DNA of 64,000 bases from Leucaena leucocephala (GCA_037074615.1 CM073558.1:9920001-9984000); one strand, 5' to 3'. Shown: positions 1 through 12,294, numbered from the stretch's first letter. Notes: generated by a model from the sequence alone, not told the origin. Translations and numbers: made by a program.

Positions 1-195
1 TTTTGGAACATGAAGAACATTATGCAACGCAAATGTATCAGAAATTTTATAGTACCACTCCATGCTACTGGAGAGTCTGAGGCATTGGCAATTTTTACCA
101 TAAGTCGTGACGTGGCAGGAGTATAGCTGGAAAACAAGGAAATGTCTTTAGTCATATGATCTGAGGCACCTGAATCAACTATCCAACAAGGGCCT
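1..195 (-). pseudogene. Ty1/copia protease fragment
   Basis: Read on the minus strand from about 190 leftwards, this encodes a copia aspartic protease start: WIVDSGASDHMTK, with the catalytic D-S-G, followed by a typical stretch reaching HNVLHVPK near the window edge. The last part is in another frame, so there is a frameshift near position 40. The piece runs off the left edge. It lies back to back with plus-strand integrase starting near 221, although in an intact copia protease and integrase are collinear, so an inversion or a second element must be involved. Confidence 0.75.
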
Positions 196-220
196 ATGGT
201 CTTACCTTTAATAGTGGTAA

Positions 221-1700
221 GTGCTGTCTATAAGTATACTCATTTTTTCAATTATTCACAGTGATGTCTGGGGTCCCTATCGTATCCCAAATCGTACCCA
301 GTCCAAATACTTTGTTATGTTTATTGATGACCACACACGTATGTGTTGGGTTTACCTGTTAAAAGACAAGTCAGTTGTCTCCTCTATTTTTATCGAGTTC
401 TTTCACTATGTCAAAAACCAATTAACGCCACATTGCAAGTCATTTCCACGGATAATGGGACAAAATATTTTTACCAATTCCTCGAGAGTTTTCTTAAAAC
501 CAATGGTATTGTGCACAAAAATAGTTGTCCTTATAGTCCTCAACAAAATGGTATTGTCGAATAGAAAAATAAACAACTTCTTGAAATTGCTAGTGCACTC
601 TGGCGTACCTATGACACTCCAAATTTTTTCTAGGGGATACCATACTCAAGGCTACTCATTTGATTAATCATCTTCCTAATTGTGTTCTGTCCTACATTGC
701 ACCACTAGATAAGCTTTTTGAAACCCACACTGTCACTCACCTTAAATACTCTTTACCACTTCAAGTCCTTGGTTGCTCTGTCTTTGTTCATCAACATTAC
801 CTATCAACTAAGTTTGATCCCAAATCTATTAATAGCATATTCTTAGGTTATTCCAATTACCAAAAAGGGTATCGATATTATGATCCTATCACTAAATACC
901 TTTTCATTAGCCAAGATGTTACCTTGGCAGAAAATGAACCCTATTTCACCACTTCTTCAACTCAGGGGGAGAATTGGAGTAAATTTCAACTCGAGTGTAT
1001 TCCAGAACCTATACCTCCATCTACTTTTATTCCGCTCTCTACGGACCCATCCAATGTTATGCCCAATGTTATGCCACAACTAGAGGTCCAAGCTCAATTT
1101 TTATAATACTCTCACGTAAAAACAAACAGGTAGTTGGGTCTAATATACCGGAGGATATTCCAACCTCAGCACCGGTGGAAGGTCCTATGAATGTTGATGA
1201 GGATACTCGAGCAACAGAGACAAGAGAGGTAGAACTATGTACCAAGCATCCTATTCAGAAGTATGTATCTTGCTCCACTCTCTCTGAGAAACATTATAGC
1301 TTTGTTACTAATCTTGATCAGATTCAAGTCCTTAAAACCGTGTATGAAGCTCTTAGAGTCCAGAATGGAAAAATACAGTAATGGAAGAAATTAGAGAACT
1401 AGAAAAGAAGGGGCATGGGAGCTCACTGCACTACCAGAAAGAACCACACCCGTGGGATGCAAATGGGTATTTACACCAGAATTTAATGCTGAGGGTTCAT
1501 TAAATAAATATAAGACATGACTAGTTGATAAGGGATTCACCCAGACTTATGGAATTGACTATAATGAGACATTTGCCCCTGTTGCTAAGTTAAATACCAT
1601 CCGGATCCTACTCTCAATTGCTGCAAATCTCGACTAGCCACTCCAATAACTTGACATCAAAAATGCGTTCCTAAATGGTGAATTAAGGGAAGAGGTTGTT
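221..1700 (+). pseudogene. Broken Ty1/copia integrase and start of reverse transcriptase
   Basis: The plus strand shows the copia integrase core: HSDVWGPY (first Asp), STDNGT (second Asp, about 457) and QQNGIVE (Glu, about 547), then the C-terminal integrase region (LGCSVFVH, FLGYSNYQKGYRYYDP). A variable linker follows, then the reverse transcriptase start (GCKWVF, KGFTQTYGIDYNETFAPVAK, DIKNAFLNGEL to about 1695). The reading moves between frames and is cut by several stops (for example after NGIVE and in the RT start), so it is dead. It ends abruptly at 1700 where an inverted LTR begins. Confidence 0.85.
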
Positions 1701-1941
1701 TGAAGACATAATACTCCCAGCAGCAGAAAGACTACGGGAATGAAGATTAGAACTTTTCTACATGAATTCACTTTTGTCTATTGATTGTGATATGTTACAT
1801 TTATAAATGTAATGAATCCTAAAATTGTGGGATTTACATAGAGAAATCAGGTAACAAATTAGAATTAAATCTCTCCTAATTAATTCCTGCGATTTCTCCC
1901 TTCCTATGATCTCTCCTTATTTACTCATAATATCTTCTACA
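1701..1941 (-). repeat. Short copia 3' LTR with polypurine tract
   Basis: On the minus strand a purine tract (1951-1942, TAGGAGGGAG) directly precedes TGTAGAAG at 1941, and the unit can be followed to GTCTTCA at 1701, giving TG...CA ends and about 241 bp. It lies just downstream of the minus-strand RNase H piece, as a 3' LTR should. The 1701 end is inferred from the TG/CA rule and from the abrupt stop of the plus-strand copia coding sequence. Confidence 0.55.
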
Positions 1942-2049
1942 CTCCCTCCTAAGTTGGAATATAGATATTTATCATGTCCAACTTGCTACTTAGGTACTCA
2001 AACTTATCTCGAGTTAATTCTTTTGTGAATATATCAGCTGTCTGTTTTT

Positions 2050-3165
2050 TCAAGGGAATATATTTGAGATCAATTGTTCCAACGTCAATCTTTTCTCGTA
2101 TAAAATGTCTATCTCCATATGTTTTGTTCGATCATGCTGGATTGGATTGTGTAACATATTTATTGCAGTCATATTGTCTGAGTGCAGTCTGATGGGTAAT
2201 TCCATTAGCATCCCCAATTCTTCCAATACCCATTTTACCCACAGACCCTCACAGATTCCAAATGCTATTGCTCTGAACTCTGACTTAGAGCTATTTCTAG
2301 CCACCACACTTTGTTTCTTACTACACCATGCGACTAGATTCCCCTAGACGTAAGTAACATATCTCGAGGTAGATTTTCTATCATCTTGATCACCTGTCAA
2401 ATCAACATTAGTTAGCATTTCCACATTTCTTTTGTTGGATTGTTTAAACAAGAGTCCCAATCCGAGAGAGCCCTTCAAGTATCTGATAATCCTGTAGACT
2501 TCATTTAGGTGTTTTTGTTTAGGGTCATGGGAATGCTGGCTCACCACACTGATAGCATAGGCGATATCTGGTCGAGTGTGAGACAAATAGTTTAATTTGC
2601 CAACCATGTGTTGGTATCTTCCCATATCTTCATCATCTTTGATCTTGTCAGCCCGTATAGGGGTATTGCTTGGCTTACAGCCAAGCATACCTGTTTCATC
2701 TAGAAGATCCAATATATATTTCCTCTGTGAGATGTTGATTTCTTTTGGGCATCTAACAACTTCCATAGCCAAGAAGTATTTCATCTTTCCTAGATCTTTA
2801 ACCTGGAATTCTCTGTTTAGTGCCCTTTTGATTTTATCAATCTCTGTGGGATCATCATCTGTGAGGACAATGTTATCAACATAAACTATTAGTACCAAAA
2901 TCTTCCAATTTTTCCATCTAAAAAATAAAGTATAGTTACTCTATCCCTGTGTATAGTCTTGAGCTTTTAGTGCTTTGGTAAACCTTTCAAACCACGCTCG
3001 AGAAGATTGTTTTAGATCGTACAATGACTTCCTTAGTCTACATACTTGGCTTTCCTTCCTTCCGGGGAACCCTAGAGGCATCTTCATGTACACTTCTTCA
3101 TTCAATTCCCCATTTAGGAATGTATTTTTGACATCCATCTGGTGTAGAGGCTAGTCTAAGTTCAC
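2050..3165 (-). pseudogene. Broken Ty1/copia reverse transcriptase-RNase H
   Basis: Minus-strand copia pol remnant. It starts near 3165 with MDVKNTFLNGEL and reaches LRKSLYDLKQSSRAWFERF by 2941. The RT palm resumes at 2898 with LIVYVDNIVLTDDD, where the usual Y-x-D-D is YVDN, so a catalytic Asp is lost. RNase H follows (HTRPDIAYAISVVSQ at about 2583-2539, YLKGSLGLGLLF, then SKSEFRAIAFGICEGLWVKW and HSDNMTAINMLHNP to 2050). At least two frame breaks separate the segments. The tail differs from the plus-strand RNase H end at 3173-3385, so these are two elements. Confidence 0.85.
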
Positions 3166-3172
3166 AGTAAGT

Positions 3173-3385
3173 ATGGCCTTGAATCCTATCCAACATAGCA
3201 GGACCAAGCATCTTGAAGGGAACAAACACTTTATTAGAGACAAAATTAAAGATAGGGTCATCAGCCTGTCTCATGTCCCCACCAAGCTACTGCTAGCTAA
3301 CATCTTTACTAAAGGACTACCAGAAGATGTTTTTGACCACTTTGTAAGCAAGTTAGACATGATCAATATTTATGATCTAGCTTAA
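3173..3385 (+). pseudogene. Ty1/copia RNase H C-terminal tail
   Basis: A 70-residue plus-strand reading with the end of copia RNase H: NPIQHSRTKHLEGNKHFIRD, then VPTKLLLANIFTKGLP. It stops at 3385 just before a purine tract (AAGGGGGAG, 3384-3392) and an LTR start, which is the expected 3' order. Upstream pol of this element is absent; the minus-strand copia piece takes its place. It could be the 3' end of the element whose integrase lies at 221-1700, but that is inference. Confidence 0.8.
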
Positions 3386-3392
3386 GGGGGAG

Positions 3393-3593
3393 TGTGGTAA
3401 TTATTTAAATAGGATATATATTTGTAAATATTATTATTATGCCAAATATTAGGAGATATTAGGAATATCAATTCTCATATAGGATTGTGGAGAAATCGGG
3501 ATATCGTGGTTGATTGATCAGCTTGTAATCTATTTATTTACCTTTTCCCTATGTATGATGATAAGCTATTCAGGCTCCATTATTACTACAACA
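3393..3593 (+). repeat. Short copia 3' LTR
   Basis: It starts TGTGGTAATT right after the polypurine tract and ends ACTACAACA at 3593, giving about 201 bp with TG...CA ends. The right end is chosen by the TG/CA rule because no second LTR is visible for comparison. Confidence 0.5.
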
Positions 3594-4779
3594 TAATTGT
3601 GTATCCTTGAAAATTAGTTGCCATGATAAAATTACATATAAAGTATTGAATTCAATTTATGAGTTAAAAAATCTTTTCGGCCTAATTTCAAATTAAAAAC
3701 TTGTTTATTTTTCATATTAATGATTGTTTAATTGAACCATTAGGGTTTCTTCAACTACATTAGATTTTGTTATGCCTAAAATACTACATTACATTTTGGA
3801 ATTCAGAAAAAAAGTTAGTATTTCCTATATATTTGAAAATTTTGTTTTTTTATAATATTTTAATATATATTTTTGAACTTATATCAATTTAGTTATGCAA
3901 ATTCAATAGCAATGCGACCATAGTCGTACCAGTATAAATTTGTGCAACAACTAGTTCTATGGCTAGCTCAATTATGATAAATTAGATTGATATTTACATA
4001 AAAGGAAGGTTATTTTACATAAAAGGAAGGTTATTTCAAGATACAAAAATTACAATTAGGGTATTGAGGAATAATGAAATAAATAACTATATTATTTACA
4101 ATACAACATCTAACACATACTATAGTAGACCTACTCCGTCCTAAGATCAGGGAAACAGACAATGCTATTAATGTAAAAATAAGACGCTTTAATACAGAAA
4201 AGCTTTCTTGTGACTTAACCCAATAATTGTGCTCATCATGACTCAATCCATAAGATCATGTGATTATTATAGTTAAAATTTGGATGTTAAGGCATAATGA
4301 CAACAATAATCATGCTTCATGGTCTCGTCCTCTTACTCTGTTCTAGCTCTTTAAAAATTATTCGTCAATTAAATATTCATGAGATTATGGCAGTTAAAAT
4401 TTGGATGTTGATAGAAATTAAGTGATATGGTCAATTCCTTAAGCAATAGTGAGAAATAAAAATGAGAATTTATTTATTTATTTTTATCTTTCAAAAGTTA
4501 TATTTTTGGTTATAACTTATAATGGCTATAGGGCTTTGTTCCTAAGTCATCCTAATATGAGTACAATAGGGAGTTGGTTCATTTTTGTTCTCATTATCCT
4601 AGTGATGCCTGGCACTCATGCTAAGGATGTTTGGCTAGTTGTGCTATATATTTTGTATGCCATTCATGGTAGAACAGAGTAAACAATAGAGAAACATTGT
4701 TTTATGATGATTTTATAGAAGCAAATTATCATAGGTTGATTCAGTGACGGCAGAACAAAACACAAGATAAGGACAAGGG
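3594..4779. other. AT-rich region without recognised gene
   Basis: No coding family, RNA gene or bounded transposon was recognised. A 23-bp stretch beginning TTTACATAAAAGGAAGG is directly repeated at about 3994 and 4015. Short open frames at 4031-4246 (minus) and 4449-4682 (plus) resemble no known family. If the ALG8 gene continues leftwards past the window, this lies in its third intron. Confidence 0.5.
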
Positions 4780-5105
4780 GGAAATTAATTTGGTGGTCAA
4801 CCAAAATGGATTATGCTATATATTGGTAATCTGGATATAAGTGTAGATAGAATAGCTGCTAGTTAGCTAGTTAGCACACAACTAGCCGTTATTAATTTCC
4901 CTAATTCCCTGCCTATATATGTACCCCCGATACACAATCATACAGTATACACACCTATGTTTGAGTACTACAGCAGTATCATTCAGTCTCTCTTGCCTAC
5001 CCTGTTCTTCCGTTTTTCTCTCCTTGTGACCTTTTGTTTCACTCGTTCTTAGTTCTTTACCTCTCTTCCCTTCTCTTCCCTCTCTATACCTTTCAATATT
5101 ATGAA
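4780..5105 (+). repeat. Candidate LTR fragment with promoter-like core
   Basis: A purine tract (AAGGGGGAAA, about 4775-4785) is followed by a region with a TATA-like CCTATATATGTACCCC at about 4911-4926, then a pyrimidine-rich leader (4980-5095). It ends next to AGGTATAAGAG (about 5106), which loosely resembles the primer site TGGTATCAGAG. This is the layout of an LTR promoter, but no partner LTR or target duplication is seen. A plant promoter or 5' leader is the alternative. Confidence 0.35.
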
Positions 5106-5440
5106 GGTATAAGAGATTAACATGTAATATACAGGACTTCACTCAATAACCTAGGCTACTTGAAATAGCTCTATGCATGGTTAGAGTCTAAGATCAAGTA
5201 GTTAAGAGTTTGATTCTTTTCATCCCCATTCTTCATAAGTTGAAATTTCATTACATATTACCATGTATGATGAGTCTATTCCATGTGACAAATTCCAAGC
5301 TTCAAGTCCAAAGGATGTGTAGGTGACCAGCATGTCAGATTATAATGTGTTTGATATTACTTTCTATTTCACTTATTGATGATTTGGTTACAGAAGAGGG
5401 GTGAAAACTGTGGCAAACAAATGAATGTCAAGAAACATAC

Positions 5441-8400
5441 CTATTGACAACAAAAAGTAATGCCTAGCATCATCCAGAGTTTGAACCGCAACAAATGCAA
5501 GGGGTATGACAAAATGGAGTGATGCCTTCTCATGCACATGCCACCCAAAAAGAAAACCACATGTGTAAGCATAGGCTATCCATCTGGAAATCATATGCTG
5601 CTGGGGTTTCTTCCAAGCCTTGAAAAGACAGGGAGATAAAGCAAGCAGAACCATTGTAAGCGTTGACAAGGGGGTGACCTGCAGATTGGTTGGACTGGTT
5701 AACTAAAAGATGAATACTTCAATGATACTCAAAATAAAATGATTAAAGCATAACTACACTCATCAGAACAGTTTAGACATCTCTTTTAACATATATACAA
5801 AACCACCAGTCATCAACCAATAATGTTGATTGAGCTTACTGCACTTGACAAACTTTAAATCACTATAGACAATGTGTTGTAGAATAAAAATCCAACAAAG
5901 AAATGAAGGGTAAACTTGTGGCAAACCTAACTAAGCAGTTCAAGCTATTCTAGCGAAATGGAAAAGTTCATGCAAAAGCTCATTAAAGTTGATATGGTAT
6001 CAAGGCACCGAAAAAAGGCTTAACTGTCATAAGATCTAGGAGCCATAAAAAAAAGTGGGACCTCAAGAATCCAAGGTTTAATTTAAGAGTACAAGCCTAG
6101 GAAATGAAGAAAAATAAAGGAGGGCCATTAAGACTCAGAACACAAGCAAAGGCAAATACACAAATGATAATTGGACGAGGAGAAAAACAAAAAGAAAATA
6201 GTTTTACCTAATTTCTAATTAGGTCCCCCTTTTTCTTTTTCTTTTTCTTTTTATTGGGTCCTTATAGTTTCCTCGGTTATAGGCATTAGTCTCTATGCAC
6301 ATAATTTGTTAATTAAGGCTAATATGGATGTTGACTAAATGAAATGTAAGTTTTTACAAAAATACATGAAAAAGGGGTTTTTCAAAAATAAAATAATGGA
6401 ATAAAATTTATTTATTATCAAAATAAAAATAAAAAATTATTATGCTCATTACTATCTCCTTGCATCTATATATTTAGATCTGTGACAAAATTAATACAAG
6501 TGCATTCCAAGTGAGATCCACGTCATTAGCTACTATAGCCATTTCTCTTAAAAATTAATAAATTACAAGTATAGGGACCAATAACCATAATTGAGAAAAC
6601 TATAAGGACCCACTAAAAAGGAAAAAAGCTATAAGGACCTAATTAAAAATAAGGTGAAACTATTAGGACTTGCATATTAATTTTCCCAAGAGCACAAGAA
6701 AATAAAAAATACACCAAATCCAATTACATTTGAGATAGAGCATTAGAGGATAAAAGTTCTATAAAAACTGAAAGGTATATGAGCTTTCAACATAATAAGC
6801 CCAAGCATAAGCCCACACTAAAGTTAACAAAAAGCTAAAATCAAGCATTATTCTACCAATTCCAACCCATCAAATCATCTTAATGTTTACAAACATTGCA
6901 CGCTAAAGTTGGACAGATGCTGGTGTTATGTTACCATCTAATGCTGGTTTATGTATGATCTAAGTTTGTGACCAGAATGGTTTGCAATAAGTAAATCAAT
7001 TTATTACTCAGTCCATGTGCTTAATGATTAGTTTTCCAATCCTTTAGTTGAGTGGGTCAAGAAGCATAATTCTCAGCTTAGAGAATCTAACGGAGACTTA
7101 GTAGTATGAGATGCTCAATGGGGAGTATTTAAGCAAGTTGATTCTTCTACCACAATAACTAGCTTTTGAGATAGAGTTCCCCGTCCCACTTAGGCACCCA
7201 TCAGAATCACTACAATAGAGCTGTCAAAATGGGTTAAACCAATGATATAAATGGGTGTATCATGATGTTGGCCATGTGCATGCACTCATCATTTTGGCCA
7301 TGATCAAGTGGGCCTACCAACATAACCTGGGTTTAACCCTTTTATACTGTTCCTAATAATTTTAAAAAATTCAGATAATGTTTCAACTTTTAGTTCAAGA
7401 ACTTCATTACTTAATTTATATTGTTTTAGTTGATTGACGAAACTTGAGCTAGTTAAGTAATTATTTTTGTTTGATTGCAATGAATGCAACTATTTTCTTG
7501 TTTCTGATCTTTTTAATTTTGTTGGCACTAAGTCAGGTCAGAGTATCTGACCTTTTCAAATAAGTGGGTTGATAAATCTTGACTGGTTAACCCACAACTC
7601 AAACAGGTTGATCCATTTTGTTGTTGGTACCTTTACTTGCCTCCTCCATCCCACCCAATCCCCCAGCACTCAATAACCATGGAAAGAAAAATGTAGATGG
7701 CAATTAAAATGAAGTTTGTTTTGATGCCGCACATAATCAGCTAGATGAAGATGACAACGTGTGCATGTTTTATTTTTTTCCCCAGGATTGCAGAAAAATT
7801 TTATTCACTTAAGCATACCTTAGGTAACACAGAAAATGGAGAGGCATCCCCTACAAGCCCACCAGTGAAAGAAGCTGCTGGTGTCGGAATTTTGAAACAG
7901 AGTTTTCTCAGCATGAAAGCAAGCCCTTTGTCTAATATGATATAAAATACCCAGAAGTTGGGGGCCCAATATGCGTGGCAAAGCCCCCTGCCAAATGGAA
8001 ACAATCTGTGGATGATTTGATGTATCTGCATTTTAACATCTGAATAATCATTAAGAAAACCAGAGGGAAAAAATTGTAAATGTGATTGGGTTGAGTGAAG
8101 TATATACAGTCTATCTACCCAAAACTGAGGGCAGTAAATACGATAAGCCTCACTTGGGTTAAAAGGTCGCTAATTTACAATTGGTAAACAGCAAAAATAG
8201 TAGCAGAATTCTTCACAAAGACGACTGATGCATAGTACTCCTCTAGTCCTAAATATATAAACTAGTTAGGGGTTGATTTTGATCCTAAATGTAAGACCTC
8301 AATTCACTTTATTTCTCATGAAATAAAAAATGAAGAGAAATAAAAAACAAAAATATAAAGGACCAATATAATACCCAAGATTGACCAATAAGTTAATTCT

Positions 8401-11185
8401 GAAGTCTGGCTATTCAAAAGACAAATAAAATTGAATTAGCCATGTAAAATCACATAAGTTTCAGCTACTCCGCACCTGTTTCAGTAGCATTTAGAGTGTT
8501 GTTTCATAAAATTCCAGTTACCAGCATAGCAGCTGTAGCTGGACATATCTCTTTATTCTAATATCAAGCTTTAACTTGGTCCACGTTAATTTTTTATTAA
8601 ATAAGATATAAACTCAGAAAAAATAAATAAATTGATATTTTCTTAAACAAAATTCTTCTTGCATGGAAGCTTAGAAGGACAACAGAAATCCCCATGATAA
8701 AGAAATAGAACTTTTAAACAGAAGTATAGATAGACTACTTTTGGGGGGCAAAAAGAAAAGAAAGAAAAAGTTGTTCAGGACTCCATCCAAACTCACTAGC
8801 TGATTTTAAAGGCAATGTTTCACACATTCATAAAAGAAAAAATATAATCTTTACATGGCTATACCAAGGATCCAAAACCCTTTCAAGCTTAAACTATTAA
8901 TTTAATGCTCATGAATGGTTTCATTTAACATTATTTCTATTGCACCTTCTAGCTTGAAAGCCCTTTGGGCGTGAAGTGTAGGTTAAACAAAGACCACCAT
9001 GCCTTCTGCTAAAAGCTAATTTTAATTGTGCGAAAAAGTGGCAGGTAGAATTTCTAACCAATTGGTCAGAGGCTCTAATAAGATATTGAGTATGTAGAGG
9101 CAATAAAGAATAAAGAGGAAAACAATAACAACAGAAAGAGGGGAGAAAGTTATAGGATGAAATATGCAGATGCAATAAAGATTGGGAGGAATTACCCACA
9201 TAATCCCTGAGGGACAAAAATGTATCTTTTTAGGTATTTGTTAGCAATTTCACCAATAAAAACACAACATATGAATACTTTTCTTCTTACAGTAGAGCAC
9301 TATGAGATAGGGTCTTTCAAAAAATTTCCCCCACATGCCATTTTATATGCAAAACTTGATAACTAATGCCAAATGAATTTCCCCTAAGATTTCTCCTTCC
9401 TAAAATATAATCCTAAGATCATTACACAAAAGGTTGCTGAATCTTATCCTGCCCTCATCCTCTCCCAAGCCCATTTGGCCGAGCATATTTGGGGAAAGAA
9501 GTTGCTTATATTTTAAAAAGAACTAATTCGACTTAATGACAAGTTTGCTTCTAAAGAACAAAAAAAGAGTAAGCTGCTTTGATGTAGAAGCAAGTCTTTT
9601 TGTTGCAGGAAGGAATCAAGAAGTTGGACCTTCAGTTTTAAGACAGAAGCAAAAAGTTAAAAACAAAATCACAAGACAGAATTACCCTTAAAAGTATTAA
9701 TTACCATTTTAGATTATTACCCTTCTCCCTTTTTAACTATACTCTCCTATTCCCATTATCTTGACGTGTTTTAACATTAATTTTTTAATTATATGCATTC
9801 GTTTTAATTGAAATGTTATACATATCATTTCTATAGTTAAATTATAAACTATAAACATAATTAAAAATCATCATGCATATTTAAAATAATATATTCATCC
9901 AAATAATATTAACATCAAAGTTACGCCTTCGTAGCAATTTGACAGTAACAAGCATTTCTTTTATTTAAAGATTTGTAATACACAATACATGTAAAAGTGC
10001 TTACCAAACAATTTCACTAAGCACGAACTTGCCTGTTATCAGATTCTACTTTTCCTGGGAGGGAAGGGTGGGGACACTTTCATGAGAAGCAAAAATCTAT
10101 GGTGATCTCAAACAGACTCTTATGTTGATCAAAATCCAAAAAACTTTTAATTTCTTTCCTTTTCATTCACAAATTACCCTTTAATTTGGAGAATTATTAC
10201 CAATGAAAAATTCTTCAGTTGTCCAACAATTCTCTAGTCTCTACTTCTCTAGCCCGGAGAAATTAAATCACATTACACCAATATATGATTAAAATTCCAC
10301 AAAGATCAGTTCACTGAAATTTCTCTAATATTCCTCCATAACATGTCAATAGCCGTAAATTGGCCGATGTAATGATTTATGTGGACTACAAAAATGGTAC
10401 AGATGAATTCAAGATGTAGACATTGGAATTACCTGCCCAAGGTAGATAAATGGTCCAAATGCAGCCGCTATGACTGCTATAACCACAGCTCCCAAAAACA
10501 AGAACCGACTAATGCCTTTAAGTTTTCCACCCCGGCAGTAGTGCCGCAACAAATAAATGAAATAAACGGGTGCTGCCACAAGAAATAAATGCTTAAAGCA
10601 AACAAGAGCAGCAAAAACAAACCCACCCAGCACATCCCTCCCTTCCTCCAAATATGAAAGTGAAATCAACAAAATTCCAATGAGAAATCCATTGTACTGA
10701 AAATGCATATGGTCCACTATAAATAGCATTGGCGACCAAATAACCAGTAAGCAGATCAACATTTTCCTTCTTGAATCAAGATTCTTAGTCATTCTATAAA
10801 CCCCAGAAAGAAGACACAAATCAGACAGTATTACAGTGGCTCTTTGAAAATAAATCACCGTGTTTGAGCTATAATTCATCCCCTCCTGAAGATGCACCAT
10901 TTGTCGATCAACCAGATTAGCAAAAAAAGACAGGAAGCGTTCAAAATATGCAAAAAATGGTGGATAATCAAGAGTCCATGGACTTGTCTCATCAAAGTAC
11001 CATTGTGAGAGTGGAAGAGAGTGAGTCACAGCCAGCCAGTTGCGGTGGACCTCAAAGTCTGTGCTGCGATAGGAAGGAAAAAGAAGAACTTTCAGGCAGG
11101 CAGCTACAAGAAAGAACCACCAGAGAGTCATTTTGGAGCTGCAAGAATTTTGAACTTCTTTAAGGCTTCGCTTCTGCTCTCCCAT
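5441..11185 (-). CDS. ALG8: ALG8-type ER alpha-1,3-glucosyltransferase (3' end not in view)
   Basis: The gene encodes a dolichyl-phosphate-glucose-dependent glucosyltransferase (GT57, ALG6/ALG8 family), a multi-pass ER membrane enzyme. ALG8 adds the second glucose to the lipid-linked oligosaccharide used for N-glycosylation. Three minus-strand exons join in phase with GT-AG borders: 11185-10433 (251 codons), 8025-7819 (69 codons) and 5678-5441 (79 codons plus 1 base). Motifs are D43, HRNW (47-50) and DYPP (73-76) in the first luminal loop, MHFQYNGF before a string of membrane helices, GLCHAYWAPNFW (265-276), SFTGGLVGD and GWHVHEKAS (365-373). The start chosen gives MGEQKRSL; an in-frame upstream ATG at 11278 would add 31 residues and may be leader. 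The family is about 500 residues long; only 399 are visible and no frameshift was seen. The C-terminal exon(s) lie left of the window or are lost. ALG8 is favoured over ALG6 from family memory of the GLCHAYWAPNFW and HVHEKAS regions. Confidence 0.88.
6196..6668. mobile_element. Foldback MITE
   Basis: The two ends are inverted copies of about 100 bp. The left arm (from ATAGTTTTACCTAATTTC at 6198) carries AATTAGGTCC and GGGTCCTTATAGTTT. The right arm, read on the minus strand from 6668, gives AATAGTTTCACC, then AATTAGGTCCTTATAG and GGGTCCTTATAGTTTTCTC. No transposase is present. The exact ends and target duplication are not resolved, and the superfamily is not assigned. Confidence 0.6.
7219..7626. 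mobile_element. Candidate hAT-like MITE
   Basis: The ends look like weak inverted repeats: GAGCTGTCAAAATGGGTT at the left and, on the opposite strand from 7626, CAACAAAATGGATCAACC. The sequence between is non-coding. The match is partial and no clear target duplication is seen. Confidence 0.35.
8026..10432 (-). other. ALG8 intron 1
   Basis: The intron runs from GTAATT at 10432 to the acceptor TGCAG at 8030-8026, 2.4 kb in phase 0. One end of a MITE-like sequence (TCTCAAACAGACTCTTA near 10107-10123) is present without a confirmed partner. A 98-codon open frame at 9217-8921 matches no known family. Nothing else was recognised. Confidence 0.7.
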
Positions 11186-12290
11186 GATAGAAGCTGCAAT
11201 CACTGAGGAAAACAAGGAATAACGAAGTCGACGAAGAAGATTCTGATCGCCTTCGTTAACGAAGCTACGGTGAACCACTCACATTAGTCGCGGGTGCCCT
11301 AATTCTAAGTTGAAATCCAAGGCTAATTAGTGTCGGATCCCTGGCTTGATTCTGGAGAATCCCGCAGTGTCGGATCCAGAATGGGAAGGAGGGCGCCAAA
11401 AAGATTTTTTTCTTTTTTTGTTTTTTGGTATTAGGACCAACTAGATTTAGGGTACGATGGAATAGGGAGGTACGGAAATGGAAATGATTTTCGTGGGGTA
11501 GTTTGGTACGATGAAAATGAATTCCATCCTCTAACCCAACGAAAGTGAATTCCTTGTCCACATCCCCATTTTTACCCTCACCCCCCACCCAATGACTGAT
11601 CCACCTTTGGATGCTCACTCCCCGGGGGCCACGACCACAATGATAAGAACGACGTGGCAGCATAAGGATGGCGACCTGAACCTCGACAAATACTATAATC
11701 CTAACAGATAGTTTTTGAGTGAAAAATATAATTATAAAAAAGTATAGGTTAGAAAGAGTAATTTTAAAAAATATACCTAAAATTTCCAAATATTCTCATA
11801 AAATCGTCGAAATAGAGAAAAAGTCCCTTAACAGTATTTGAGGATCATAAAACGAAAATATGTTGAAATAAATTAAAATACAATTTTTAGCAATTATTGA
11901 AATTTTAGTCAATTAAGGAAAATTTGGACTAGTCTAATTATTTTAAATACTTCAAAGACTTAGAAAATTCTAAAATAACAGGGATAAATACTTTTGAATT
12001 CTTAGAAGATTATAAAAATGATTCTATCCCTAAAAAAATTAGTAGATTAACTTTAAAAATATTTAAAGCTTAATTATGTCAATTAGGGGCAATTTCTTGG
12101 AAATTCAGAAAGAAATATTTATCAGTGAAGTTTTGACTTAAGAAAAATTAGAAAATGTTCTTATAATTAAAATGAATTTATAGAATAGCCAAATGAATTT
12201 TACGAACAAGGAATCATCAAAAAGATTTGGTCAAAGTTATGCTTGTACAAAGTAAATCAATGTTTGTACAAAGTAAATCAATGTTTCCTA
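11186..12290. promoter_or_regulatory. Upstream region of ALG8
   Basis: It should contain the ALG8 leader and promoter, but no clear TATA box stands out. At 11440-11560 there is a G/T-rich segment with GTTTGGTACGATGAAAATG that resembles the end of a MITE, and a homopurine/pyrimidine patch lies at 11395-11425. The long minus-strand open frame across 11265-11789 has no family resemblance and is judged spurious. 11800-12290 is AT-rich; only a short exact duplication (TACAAAGTAAATCAATGTTT at 12246 and 12266) was noticed. Confidence 0.4.
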
Positions 12291-12294
12291 AGGC

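Larger units (their letters stand above)
5679..7818 (-). other. ALG8 intron 2, with two MITE-like insertions
   Basis: The donor GTATGC at 7818 and acceptor CTGCAG at 5684-5679 flank a 2.1-kb phase-0 intron. It holds the foldback element at 6196-6668 and a hAT-like candidate at 7219-7626. The remainder is AT-rich with no other feature seen. Confidence 0.8.

Noticed and set aside
4882..5142. 86-codon minus-strand open frame rich in Arg/Lys/Glu
   Set aside because: It is the reverse of the pyrimidine-rich leader in the candidate LTR at 4780-5105.
8921..9217. 98-codon minus-strand open frame
   Set aside because: It lies inside ALG8 intron 1, shows no family motifs, and its Cys/His/Ser-rich composition is compatible with chance.
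11265..11789. 174-codon minus-strand open frame upstream of ALG8
   Set aside because: No domain is visible, it runs through low-complexity and MITE-like sequence, and it overlaps the likely ALG8 leader.
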